Below are positions 7,050 to 13,663 of a DNA stretch of 20,206 bases, piece by piece. Below the pieces are notes generated by a model. That model searched no databases. It saw nothing but the letters and a program-made list of their open reading frames with translations, and was not told the origin of the DNA. Numbering within the stretch: the stretch's first letter is position 1; every line of letters begins with the position of its first letter. Source of the DNA: BTUB01 sp964392765 (GTDB lineage Bacteria; Babelota; Babeliae; Babelales; Vermiphilaceae); NCBI GenBank assembly GCA_964392765.1, contig CAYMRF010000024.1, positions 1-20,206 of the forward strand, given 5' to 3'. A program made the translations under genes and the position numbers.

Positions 7050-7289
7050 ATGAATAGAACATTAGTGCTTTCTCTTTCGCTCATATTTGCGGTCAATGCA
7101 TGTACGGTTACTTCTACTCAAGCAATAGGGTGGAAAAAAGTAAAAAAATATTCGATTGTAGCGATCGGATCTTTAACGGCGGCTGCTATCGTATTTTATG
7201 GCCTGAAGAAATTGGCTCATTATAGAGCTCAAGTAAGTCCCTTTGATCTTCCTCATGAGTCAATGAATTCGCCGTTTGCCACTTTCTAA
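7050..7289 (+). CDS. Small lipoprotein-like exported protein, paralogue B
   Basis: The 79-residue protein repeats the start of the preceding gene: a signal sequence, then NACTVTSTQA, WKKVKKYSI and a hydrophobic segment. It then diverges into a short unrelated tail (VSPFDLPHESMNSP). The DNA over the shared part is almost identical, so the duplication is recent or under selection. GAGAG lies upstream of the ATG. The stop codon ends one base from the stop of the convergent outer-membrane gene, so no separate terminator fits between them. Function unknown. Confidence 0.6.
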   Translation: MNRTLVLSLSLIFAVNACTVTSTQAIGWKKVKKYSIVAIGSLTAAAIVFYGLKKLAHYRAQVSPFDLPHESMNSPFATF

Positions 7290-7290
7290 A

Positions 7291-8823
7291 TTAGAATATC
7301 AGATTAAGCGTAAACAATGCGGTGGTGCTATTATACGCATTGCGCACGTGGAACATCTGCTGCCACAAGAAGCCTACTGCTAAATTGGGCGAGATATCAT
7401 ACGTAAATGCAATATTGCCCAGCTGCACGCGCCAAACCGTATTAGGGCATTTGGCTTGCGGATTCTGATTATCGATATTTATGAATGCCGAATCGCCATC
7501 AAGAATGGTGATGCAATCTTTGCGGTGGTGTACGTACACCCACTGGAAGTAGAATGAGAGCCGATCAAGAAAATGATACGCGGCAAGTTTGCCTGCCACA
7601 TACGCACTATCTCCGGGTTGAATGCTCACATTCGTCGCAAACGGAAAGAGACCACTTTGCATCACGTTGGTTGGCATGCGATAATTAGCAAAATCTTTTT
7701 TAAAAAAATGGCTGTAGCCCACTTCGCCGCCTACTTCCACCGTCTCTACAAAATCTAAATTCATACCCACGTTAAAGTTAACACTATTGCTTCCATTGTT
7801 GCCAAACGGTAGTGAAAAAATTTGTGAAGGGTCTTTTGCGCGGCCAGTTGCAATACCGCCGCCTAAACGGAAGAAAGGGATCACCAGTAAGCGCGCCCAA
7901 CTTAAATCACGATTAAAATTAACCACGTGCGCATGGCGCCAATAGAGCGAAACAAACATATCCTCAAATCCCCATTTGGTGAAATTGCAGATGTTAATGC
8001 CCAATTGCCGCGCAAGAGGAACCAATTGTTCAAATACTGCGCAATTTAAAGTTTGGCCAGAAAATGAATTGGTGCCGCACGCAGTAACGCTATCAGTATT
8101 ATTGGTTAAATTAGTTAAACACGGATTGAGTACTTGACTAATTTCAACCACACCGCCTTGAAATTGTAAACCAAAGTCGCCGCAAATTTGGGCTTCGATA
8201 TCCCAACGAATTCCGCGCTTGCGGTATTTGAGAGGCACTGAAACATAACCAAATCGTGGATCGCAGGGATTATTTGATTGAATATCAATTTGACTTGAAG
8301 TTACCGTCCCCGGCGGAATTCCTTGAAAGAGTGTGCCGAATGCGGTGGCATATAAAGGAACGCTTGGCAGGTTAAATCCTACTGGAAATCCGCCTGCAAA
8401 TAATCCTAATAAATTCCAGCGGCCATCAATATCACCTAAGGGAATTGCATTTGAACATAAATTACAACCAGTAGGAACCGGATTGCTGCAGTTAATCTGA
8501 TCGCATTGTCCTGCACAGGTGTTGGCAACAAAATCAGGAACTTTGCAGTAGGTTCCTGCAATGGTTTTTGCTTCCGTGGCATTTTGTCCAAACGGAGAAA
8601 GCGAGATCATGATACGTTCTGGCGTTCCTTTTTCATCGGGCATACCAAACATTAACTGTTTTTCGCGTTCATATAAAAAATATTGCGGATCTAAAGTGGT
8701 GTACATGGGAAAAGGATCGTTACGTGCATTTGAGGCCCAGGCGTGCAGAGTATCGGAGTAGAAACTAAGGACAAAGAATGTAGTTATTAATAAGATCGGG
8801 TGCTGCTTTTTTACTACCGACAT
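7291..8823 (-). CDS. Cys-rich outer-membrane beta-barrel protein
   Basis: A 510-residue protein with a signal peptide (cleaved near TLHA, before WASN). The N-terminal half has many Cys residues (about 14 in all, including CDQINC and CNLC). The C-terminal half has alternating hydrophobic and polar strands such as FSVN-like NFNVGMNLDF and VEVGGEVGYSHFF, and the protein ends LFTLNLIF, with the terminal Phe expected of BAM-inserted porins. GGAT lies 6 bases before the ATG, and a promoter is visible at 8861-8890. By analogy with chlamydial major outer-membrane proteins, the Cys residues may cross-link the envelope; this is inference. No specific family is recognised. The gene is monocistronic. Confidence 0.75.
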   Translation of the reverse strand: MSVVKKQHPILLITTFFVLSFYSDTLHAWASNARNDPFPMYTTLDPQYFLYEREKQLMFGMPDEKGTPERIMISLSPFGQNATEAKTIAGTYCKVPDFVANTCAGQCDQINCSNPVPTGCNLCSNAIPLGDIDGRWNLLGLFAGGFPVGFNLPSVPLYATAFGTLFQGIPPGTVTSSQIDIQSNNPCDPRFGYVSVPLKYRKRGIRWDIEAQICGDFGLQFQGGVVEISQVLNPCLTNLTNNTDSVTACGTNSFSGQTLNCAVFEQLVPLARQLGINICNFTKWGFEDMFVSLYWRHAHVVNFNRDLSWARLLVIPFFRLGGGIATGRAKDPSQIFSLPFGNNGSNSVNFNVGMNLDFVETVEVGGEVGYSHFFKKDFANYRMPTNVMQSGLFPFATNVSIQPGDSAYVAGKLAAYHFLDRLSFYFQWVYVHHRKDCITILDGDSAFINIDNQNPQAKCPNTVWRVQLGNIAFTYDISPNLAVGFLWQQMFHVRNAYNSTTALFTLNLIF

Positions 8824-8860
8824 TTGCTATCCTTTTGTTTTTTTAATCTCATATGGATTA

Positions 8861-8890
8861 GGTATAGCACCTTTATTCTAAAGTCGTCAA
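8861..8890 (-). promoter_or_regulatory. Promoter for the outer-membrane protein gene
   Basis: On the minus strand TTGACG (8890-8885) is followed after 18 bases by TATACC (8866-8861), preceded by TGC as an extended -10. Transcription would start about 30 bases before the ATG at 8823. Confidence 0.5.
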
Positions 8891-8945
8891 ATTTTGCTGG
8901 TATGGCTTGTCCACGTGTGAAGCCAAATTAAGTTTTTTATATTCT

Positions 8946-8984
8946 CCGTTCGTTTCGAGCGAGGCTTTTGCCGAGTCGAGAAAT
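8946..8984. repeat. Half of a palindrome-ended element
   Basis: It begins CCGTTCGTTTCGA, like the element at 2877, and closes with TCGAGAAA pairing with TTTC-GA. The usual CGAACGG right end is missing, so it is a partial copy. Confidence 0.4.
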
Positions 8985-9027
8985 GTGATTTTTAAACATT
9001 AACCTCTTTTACATTTAATATTTTTGG

Positions 9028-9316
9028 TGCGGCTCCGCGCCGCGTCCGGCAGGGCGGCTTTCTTGCAAAAGCCCCCTGCACCCCCGTGCACCAGTGTTCC
9101 CCTGGACTCCTTCATTTCGACGCATGATTCCCTTTCCAAGCTTGCTATTTTTGCATATGGCAAAAATTACTAACGTACCGCTTCGCGTGGTGGCGGCTTC
9201 GGAATGCCTCGCAAGCGTCGGCATCCTCGATGCGCCTATTAGGTGTTTTATTAAAATTTTAAATGATGGAAAATGGTTCGAGACGGTATGCAAGTATCGC
9301 CACTTCCCACGAACGG
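9028..9316 (+). repeat. Long structured non-coding repeat, copy A (289 bp)
   Basis: The sequence matches 19696-20008 along its whole length in the same orientation. It is GC-rich and built of hairpins: GCGGC/GCCGC (9029-9043), a 12-bp helix with one bulge (9049-9079), CCAG/CTGG, ATTTTTGC/GCAAAAAT (9147-9167), ATGCC/GGCAT (9214-9234), and a 3' module bounded by GGTTCG and CGAACGG (9275-9316). The helices are conserved between copies even where bases differ (see findings). Open frames through it are not shared by copy B, which has stops, so it does not look coding. Confidence 0.85.
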
Positions 9317-9465
9317 AAAGTAGAAAGCTACGTCCTTTAATTTGTGTAAATGTGTTTTATTCCTGCAAGGCGACTGCAATCGCTGCCGGGCTTTAGCCCA
9401 AAGCGGATTAACCCGATGGCGCACGCCAGAGGGCCGCAAGGGCATTTCGCCGCACTTCAGGGATG

Positions 9466-9551
9466 CCTAAGAGTCTTCCCTTAGGGGCAACTTTGGGTTG
9501 CAAGGGAGGTTTTTTGCATGAAAACCTCCCTGCTCCTGCGCAGAAGGCGCA
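9466..9551 (+). other. Four consecutive hairpins; candidate structured RNA
   Basis: Within 86 bases lie CCTAAG/CTTAGG (9466-9485), GCAAC/GTTGC (9487-9501), an 11-bp perfect stem AGGGAGGTTTT/AAAACCTCCCT with a 7-base loop (9503-9531), and TGCGC/GCGCA (9537-9551). The preceding 100 bases also hold small hairpins such as GGGC-TTTA-GCCC (9388-9399). No T-run follows, so it is not a plain terminator. It lies between the long repeat and the promoter at 9608. Confidence 0.45.
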
Positions 9552-9607
9552 AAACAAACAGTAAAGATAGATGAGTTAAGGTTTAAGAATGAGAATTTAT
9601 TTTTAGC

Positions 9608-9639
9608 TTGTGAACATCTAAGTTAATTCATGCTATACT
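9608..9639 (+). promoter_or_regulatory. Extended -10 promoter for the 9790-10328 genes
   Basis: TGCTATACT at 9631-9639 is a good extended -10. TTGTGA at 9608-9613 is a weak -35 with a long 20-base spacing. The start would be near 9646, giving a leader of about 145 bases that contains the palindrome at 9671-9696. Confidence 0.45.
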
Positions 9640-9670
9640 CGTATTAAATAGAATTTAACCTATCCTTCGA

Positions 9671-9696
9671 TCCTCCTACGCCAAGGCTTCGGAGGA
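9671..9696. repeat. Palindrome in the leader of the 9790 gene
   Basis: TCCTCC and GGAGGA enclose 14 bases. More GC-rich palindromic sequence follows up to about 9780 (GCCGAGCC, GGAAGGCCCGG). This resembles the other short elements in the window in composition. Confidence 0.4.
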
Positions 9697-9789
9697 CAAG
9701 TACGCAATATTAACTCAGCCTGCCCGCCGTAGCTTGCCGAGCCGGAAGGCCCGGATAAGCGTAGGCCGGGGATGTGTGGGGGCCAAATT

Positions 9790-10044
9790 ATGAACTACTG
9801 CTCTTATTACCAAGCCATCGTCGACAAAACCTTTTGCTGGTACGTCGTAGCAATTTTAAAAAGCTACGAACATCTTGCCTTCGATCGTACGCTTGATACG
9901 CCAACCAATCTTTTTGAGTTTTATGTTCCCGAATCGCGCGAGCAAGAATTTTTAAATTTGATGAACTATTTCCAACAACAACGTTTAGTAAGTAACCTAC
10001 AGAAGTTACCGAATCGATTAGAGGATCCCTCTCAAGAATTATAG
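9790..10044 (+). CDS. Small cytoplasmic protein of unknown function
   Basis: An 84-residue protein from ATG 9790; a GTG at 9772 is an alternative start but gives an unlikely MCGGQI extension out of the repeat sequence. GGGGG lies about 8 bases upstream. It has no signal peptide. The order of predicted elements (strand, helix, strand, strand, helix, strand) with WYVVAILKSYEHLAFDRT, FEFYVPE and FLNLMNYFQQQRLVSNLQ ending in LPNRL would suit a small ferredoxin-like or ACT-like fold. That is inference from pattern only. It is followed 11 bases later by the secreted protein at 10056, so the two are probably co-transcribed. Confidence 0.6.
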   Translation: MNYCSYYQAIVDKTFCWYVVAILKSYEHLAFDRTLDTPTNLFEFYVPESREQEFLNLMNYFQQQRLVSNLQKLPNRLEDPSQEL

Positions 10045-10055
10045 TTGGAGTAATC

Positions 10056-10328
10056 ATGAATGCGATTAAACTCTTTTTTGTGTTGTTATGTTCGCACGTT
10101 GCACTTGGTAATACCGTGATGGAATGGGAGAGGCTGAAAAAAGATATAAATGAACAGCAAGGTGTCATCAATTATCAATTACTGGGAAGAATTCTTTATA
10201 TGTTTCATAATAATGAAAAAATAAATGAAAGAGATAACACCAAAAATATCCACCGAACAAAAGAGATGTATGTTGCTCAATGCGTTAAACGCATTTCGCA
10301 AAATATGAAAGCCGCATCGACTGATTGA
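10056..10328 (+). CDS. Small secreted protein of unknown function
   Basis: The 90-residue protein begins with a signal peptide (MNAIKLFFVLLCSHVALG, then NTVMEW) and continues as a charged, helical chain of about 72 residues. GGAG lies 5 bases before the ATG, an ideal spacing. It follows the 9790 gene closely. It is convergent with the MNT gene ending at 10344. No family recognised. Confidence 0.6.
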   Translation: MNAIKLFFVLLCSHVALGNTVMEWERLKKDINEQQGVINYQLLGRILYMFHNNEKINERDNTKNIHRTKEMYVAQCVKRISQNMKAASTD

Positions 10329-10343
10329 GCTTGCAAATTTAAT

Positions 10344-10652
10344 TTATAGATTTGCTTCTTTCCAAATAATTGCAGTTTTAAAAATTAATTCTTTAAAATT
10401 CTGATCAATGCTGTTTAGATCAACTACATTAACGAAAAGTGGAATGGTGAGATTTTCCATGGTTGCATGTATTCGAACTATTTCTCGAGGATGAATCGCG
10501 CTGCCAGCATCAATTGCAATATTGATATCTGAGCCTTCCTTGGCAGTGCCACGTGCTCGTGAGCCAAACAAAATAATCTTGGCTTGTGGAAAGTGATACT
10601 CCACGGCATGAATCACTTCTTTTTTATATTTAGGATTTATTTGTTCCGTCAT
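10344..10652 (-). CDS. MNT-type minimal nucleotidyltransferase with altered active site
   Basis: A 102-residue protein of the polymerase-beta-like minimal nucleotidyltransferase family (MNT/MntA type). Known members are often antitoxins that AMPylate a HEPN toxin. The signature ILFGSRARGTAKEGSDINIAID carries Gly30, Ser31 and, ten residues on, Asp42. The second metal-binding Asp of the DxD pair is Asn44 here (GSx10DxN), which is likely to weaken or abolish catalysis. A later VVDL may supply the third acidic position. AAAGGAT precedes the ATG. No HEPN partner is adjacent: the neighbours on both sides are exported proteins on the other strand. It may be an orphan or decaying antitoxin, or may work with a distant partner. 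Confidence 0.8.
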   Translation of the reverse strand: MTEQINPKYKKEVIHAVEYHFPQAKIILFGSRARGTAKEGSDINIAIDAGSAIHPREIVRIHATMENLTIPLFVNVVDLNSIDQNFKELIFKTAIIWKEANL

Positions 10653-10687
10653 GATTTATCCTTTATATTATTAATAATAGTAACCAA

Positions 10688-10693
10688 TATAAT
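10688..10693 (+). promoter_or_regulatory. -10 box for the gene at 10720
   Basis: A perfect TATAAT lies 27 bases before the ATG at 10720. No good -35 box is visible (an AT-rich TTTATA is 20 bases upstream). The leader would be about 20 bases. Confidence 0.3.
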
Positions 10694-10719
10694 TAAATCA
10701 GAATAGATCTGGATTCATC

Positions 10720-11310
10720 ATGAATAGACTTATTAAAATTTTTATCTTCTTATTATTGAAACCTCTTGCAAGTACTGCAATGGTGCAGCCTGCGCAACAA
10801 GAAAACTATACTCGCATAAATTTGCCCCGAGAATTGCATGCAAAAATTTTAGCACAGGTTATTAAATCATCGGTTCTGCCCGAGAAGGCTACTAAAGCTA
10901 TTCGAGCATGGGCGCACACCAATCACCATTGTTATGAGGCGGTTAATAGTGCAGATGTCACTAAGCTCTTATTAAATAATCTAAATTGGCTACAAATAAA
11001 AACTAGAGTAGAAAATGCGGTAGGGTTAAGAACTCGCGGCGCTGGACAATGGCTTACAAGGCATTTGCAGAAAGGCGACGCAAATCAGCATGAACATGTT
11101 TTTAGTGAATATATTATTCCCACTATCACGTTTGGAGATCGCAAATTACCACTTTTTGTGCTGGCACATGTTAAAGCCAATCCAAAATTTGTAACTGCCG
11201 CTTTATCGCGTGTGGTTATCGATCAAAAAAGACGCTGTAGAGATAATTCGCCCATTATAAAGGCTTTAGAGAATGCGCGAGAAGCGAGTGAGAATCCTGT
11301 AACCACATAA
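10720..11310 (+). CDS. Secreted protein with an F-box-like segment
   Basis: A 196-residue protein with a signal peptide (residues 1-20, cleaved after ASTA, before MVQP). Residues about 33-76 read INLPRELHAKILAQVI then, after a loop, AIRAWAHTNHHCYEAVNS. The LP-EL---IL start and the later R-W---N---Y pattern resemble an F-box, the eukaryotic Skp1-binding motif used by some intracellular bacteria in secreted effectors. The rest is helical, with no repeat domain that I can see. F-boxes are degenerate, so this is tentative. Together with the secreted RING protein at 15891 it would fit a host-ubiquitin theme. The gene ends 12 bases before umuD. Confidence 0.6.
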   Translation: MNRLIKIFIFLLLKPLASTAMVQPAQQENYTRINLPRELHAKILAQVIKSSVLPEKATKAIRAWAHTNHHCYEAVNSADVTKLLLNNLNWLQIKTRVENAVGLRTRGAGQWLTRHLQKGDANQHEHVFSEYIIPTITFGDRKLPLFVLAHVKANPKFVTAALSRVVIDQKRRCRDNSPIIKALENAREASENPVTT

Positions 11311-11322
11311 AATATTATTTAA

Positions 11323-11694
11323 ATGACCAAACCAATTTCCGTTTCAACTCGATTTCATTCATGGGCTGAAAATGATTTCTCATTAGCGCTCGATCTTAAT
11401 GAGCTGGTGATCAAACATCCAGCGGCTACTTTTTTTATGCGGGTAAAAGGAGATGGCATGCTCGATGCAGGAATTTCATCCGATGATATTCTCGTGGTTG
11501 ATCGTTCGCTTTCACTCTCCAATCATAAGATTATTGTTGCTCGCTTGGATGGGCAGCTGGTGGTGCGAAAGGTGCTTTTAGCAAATGGATGCTTAATGCT
11601 GGTTGATAGCAAGAATGATGAGCCGATGATCATAACGGCAGACCGCGATTTTGAGGTGTGGGGTGTTGTCACCTATATTATCCGGCAAGCCTAA
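11323..11694 (+). CDS. umuD: UmuD-like protein lacking the self-cleavage site and catalytic dyad
   Basis: UmuD is the accessory subunit of DNA polymerase V; normally it cuts itself after RecA stimulation to give active UmuD'. This 123-residue protein aligns well with E. coli UmuD from DLNELVIKHPAATFF onwards. The catalytic Ser60 position is Gly45 (KGDGMLDAGIS instead of GDSM) and the Lys97 position is Arg82 (VVRKV instead of TVKKL). The Cys24-Gly25 cleavage site is Thr-Arg. The N-terminal arm is about 15 residues shorter. A TAA codon directly precedes the ATG in frame, so no longer start exists. No clear Shine-Dalgarno. It overlaps umuC, consistent with one operon. It is probably a constitutive UmuD'-like partner. 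Confidence 0.85.
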   Translation: MTKPISVSTRFHSWAENDFSLALDLNELVIKHPAATFFMRVKGDGMLDAGISSDDILVVDRSLSLSNHKIIVARLDGQLVVRKVLLANGCLMLVDSKNDEPMIITADRDFEVWGVVTYIIRQA

Positions 11695-12970
11695 ACGGAT
11701 CTTGCTGATTGATTGTAATAATTTTTTTGTCTCATGCGAGCGCGTGTTTGATCCATCATTGATTGGCAAACCGGTGGTAGTGCTTTCTAGTAATGATGGT
11801 TGCGTGATTGCGCGATCCAATGAAGCAAAGGCGTTGCAAATTCCCATGGGCGTTCCCGCATTCCAATGCGCAGATCTTTTTAAAAAGCATAATGTGATTC
11901 TTTTTTCATCTAACTTTTCTTTATATGGCGATATGTCTTCTCGGGTGATGCAGATTGCCGCACAAGAAGCAACGGAATTAGAAGTCTATTCAGTAGATGA
12001 AGCATTTTTGCATATAGCCGATTATGGCCATGAGCATGATGCGGCCTATTATGCGGCCCGTGCGCAACTTTTAATAAGAAAAGTAAAACAATGCACCGGC
12101 ATTCCGCTTTCTGTTGGCATTGGCCCCACTAAAACACTTGCTAAGATCGCAAATAAAATTGCAAAGAAAAATCCTGCAATGGCCGGATGCTTTGATATCA
12201 CCGATCGGCCTGATATTGATGATCTATTAGAAAAAATTCCGGTGGCAGATATTTGGGGAGTAGGGCGGCGATATGCCAAAATGCTTATGGGTTATGGCAT
12301 CCCCACTGCTCGTGCGCTTAAATATGCAGATGATGTTTGGGTGCGCAAAAAGATGACGGTAAACGGATTGAAAATGGTGCATGAGTTGCGTGGAATCCCA
12401 TGCTACAAAATTGATGAAGAGGTTGAGCCGAATCAAAGCATCACCGTTTCGCGCTCATTTGGTAAATCAATAACGGCATTGCAGCATTTGCAAGAAGCGG
12501 CTGCTACTCACGCAGCTTCAGCGGGCAGGAAATTGCGCAAACAAGGCTTAATTGCAGCGCATGTTACCGTCTTTGTTTTAATAAAAAAATATCATGATGA
12601 TAAACGCTATTTTGAGAGTGCGAGCCTCACGTTGCCCGTGGGCAGTTCATATTCACCAGATATTATTAGCGCCGCAAAAGCATGCGTAAAAAAAATGTAT
12701 AAATCTGGGACTACTTATAAAAAAGTGGGTATTATCCTCAATGATTTAGTAAGCGAAGAATCCATGCAGATGAACCTGTGCCAACCAGGCAAAGATATCC
12801 CAAAGCAGGCAGAGGCAATGGCTGCTTTTGATAGGGTAACCACGAAATGGGGCACTGATAAACTTACCTTTGCTGCTACGGGGGTTGATCATCCCTGGAA
12901 GGTGAAAAAAGAGAAGAAATCACCCAATTTCACTACTTCATGGCATGAACTGCCCAAGGTAGAAAGTTAA
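11663..12970 (+). CDS. umuC: Error-prone DNA polymerase V catalytic subunit (UmuC, Y family)
   Basis: Translesion polymerase subunit. Hallmarks in order: LIDCNNFFVSCERVF (first metal Asp and steric-gate region), PVVVLSSNDGCVIARS, SSNFSLYGDMS, EVYSVDEAF (catalytic Asp-Glu), SVGIGPTKTLAKIANK, then IWGVGRR of the HhH thumb region, and a UmuC-type little-finger domain with SITVSRSFGKSI. QMNLC near the C-terminus corresponds to the clamp-binding QLNLF motif but lacks the final Phe. Length is close to E. coli UmuC (422). There is no ATG start. GTG 11663 with GAGG 6 bases upstream is my choice; TTG 11651 and TTG 11702 are alternatives, the last giving the closest match to the family N-terminus. It overlaps umuD by about 30 bases. 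Confidence 0.95.
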   Translation: MLSPILSGKPKRILLIDCNNFFVSCERVFDPSLIGKPVVVLSSNDGCVIARSNEAKALQIPMGVPAFQCADLFKKHNVILFSSNFSLYGDMSSRVMQIAAQEATELEVYSVDEAFLHIADYGHEHDAAYYAARAQLLIRKVKQCTGIPLSVGIGPTKTLAKIANKIAKKNPAMAGCFDITDRPDIDDLLEKIPVADIWGVGRRYAKMLMGYGIPTARALKYADDVWVRKKMTVNGLKMVHELRGIPCYKIDEEVEPNQSITVSRSFGKSITALQHLQEAAATHAASAGRKLRKQGLIAAHVTVFVLIKKYHDDKRYFESASLTLPVGSSYSPDIISAAKACVKKMYKSGTTYKKVGIILNDLVSEESMQMNLCQPGKDIPKQAEAMAAFDRVTTKWGTDKLTFAATGVDHPWKVKKEKKSPNFTTSWHELPKVES

Positions 12971-13003
12971 CCTGCCCTAGGCATAAAAATTACAAATAGA
13001 AAT

Positions 13004-13031
13004 TTGACAATTTGGCTATTCCTGCTACATT
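13004..13031 (+). promoter_or_regulatory. Promoter of the 13073-16433 operon
   Basis: A perfect TTGACA (13004-13009) is followed after 16 bases by TACATT (13026-13031), which carries an upstream TGC (extended -10). Transcription would start near 13038, about 35 bases before the ATG at 13073. Confidence 0.6.
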
Positions 13032-13072
13032 GATAGATAAAGAAAATATAGCTTAAATACTTCGGAGAAATC

Positions 13073-13621
13073 ATGAAAAAATTATTGTTATCATTAGTAA
13101 TGCTTTCAATTGCGAGCACCTCATTGGGCATGCAAAATGAGCCTAAAAGGCCTATTAATGTTAATGGCTGGTTTAATTATATTGAAAGCGATGATAACGC
13201 GAACAAACTACGCGGATCATGGGCTCCCTATCTTAAAATAGGAGCAGGGCTTGGCTGTTTTGCCTTATCAGCTTTGCTTTGTTTTAAAAGAGATTCTCTT
13301 CCATTTGCTGGGCAAAGCTCGGTAGCGCAACCAATAAATTATAACACCGGTGATGTAACCGCGGTATTTTCGCCCAGTATATCTTTTGGTAGCTCAATCC
13401 AAGCGCTTCCAGGAACTCGTTTCATGTCTCCGCAAATAGCAATAAGTCAAGGCGCTATAGGTGGATTAATAACTGCGGTTCCGGGCTTCTTATTAATGAG
13501 AAGTGGGTTTGAAGATTTACGATTAGAGAAAAAAGCATTGCTTAAAAGACTAGCAGAACAACAAAGACAAGCCGCTGCCAATCAACTGCAGCCGCCAGCT
13601 ACTTTTAGAGCTGGAGAGTAA
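13073..13621 (+). CDS. Exported membrane protein of unknown function, first gene of the AAA/M48/RING operon
   Basis: The 182-residue protein has a signal peptide (about residues 1-19, cleaved after SLG, before MQNEPK). Two hydrophobic segments follow: LKIGAGLGCFALSALLCF and GAIGGLITAVPGFLLM. The C-terminus is a charged coiled-coil-like helix rich in Gln and Ala (KRLAEQQRQAAANQLQ). GGAG lies 6 bases before the ATG. It is the gene nearest the promoter and is followed after 38 bases by the AAA protein. It may act as a membrane scaffold for the downstream proteins, but nothing in the sequence proves this. No family recognised. Confidence 0.65.
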   Translation: MKKLLLSLVMLSIASTSLGMQNEPKRPINVNGWFNYIESDDNANKLRGSWAPYLKIGAGLGCFALSALLCFKRDSLPFAGQSSVAQPINYNTGDVTAVFSPSISFGSSIQALPGTRFMSPQIAISQGAIGGLITAVPGFLLMRSGFEDLRLEKKALLKRLAEQQRQAAANQLQPPATFRAGE

Positions 13622-13636
13622 AAATAGAATAATTAA

Positions 13637-13663
13637 ATGGGGAAATGGAGGTTTTTACCATGA
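13637..13663 (+). other. 8-residue leader ORF overlapping the AAA gene start
   Basis: ATG GGG AAA TGG AGG TTT, then TTA CCA TGA, encodes MGKWRFLP. Its TGA overlaps the ATG at 13660 (ATGA), an arrangement for coupled re-initiation. The Shine-Dalgarno of the main gene (GGAGG) lies inside it. The same arrangement occurs before the next two genes. Confidence 0.5.

Noticed and set aside
9275..9290. GGTTCGAGAC as a tRNA T-arm
   Set aside because: No acceptor, D or anticodon arms can be built around it, and the sequence fits the palindromic repeat family instead. I found no tRNA in the window.
9094..9396. Plus-strand open frame of 100 residues through long repeat copy A, and minus-strand frames at 9015-9293 and 9251-9445
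   Set aside because: They lie in the structured repeat and hairpin region, have no ribosome-binding site, and the aligned frame in copy B is broken by stops.
9000..9780. CRISPR array
   Set aside because: The repeats differ in length and spacing and are not separated by unique spacers of constant size.
10056..10652. HEPN-MNT toxin-antitoxin pair
   Set aside because: The neighbour at 10056 is on the other strand, has a signal peptide and shows no HEPN RxxxxH motif.
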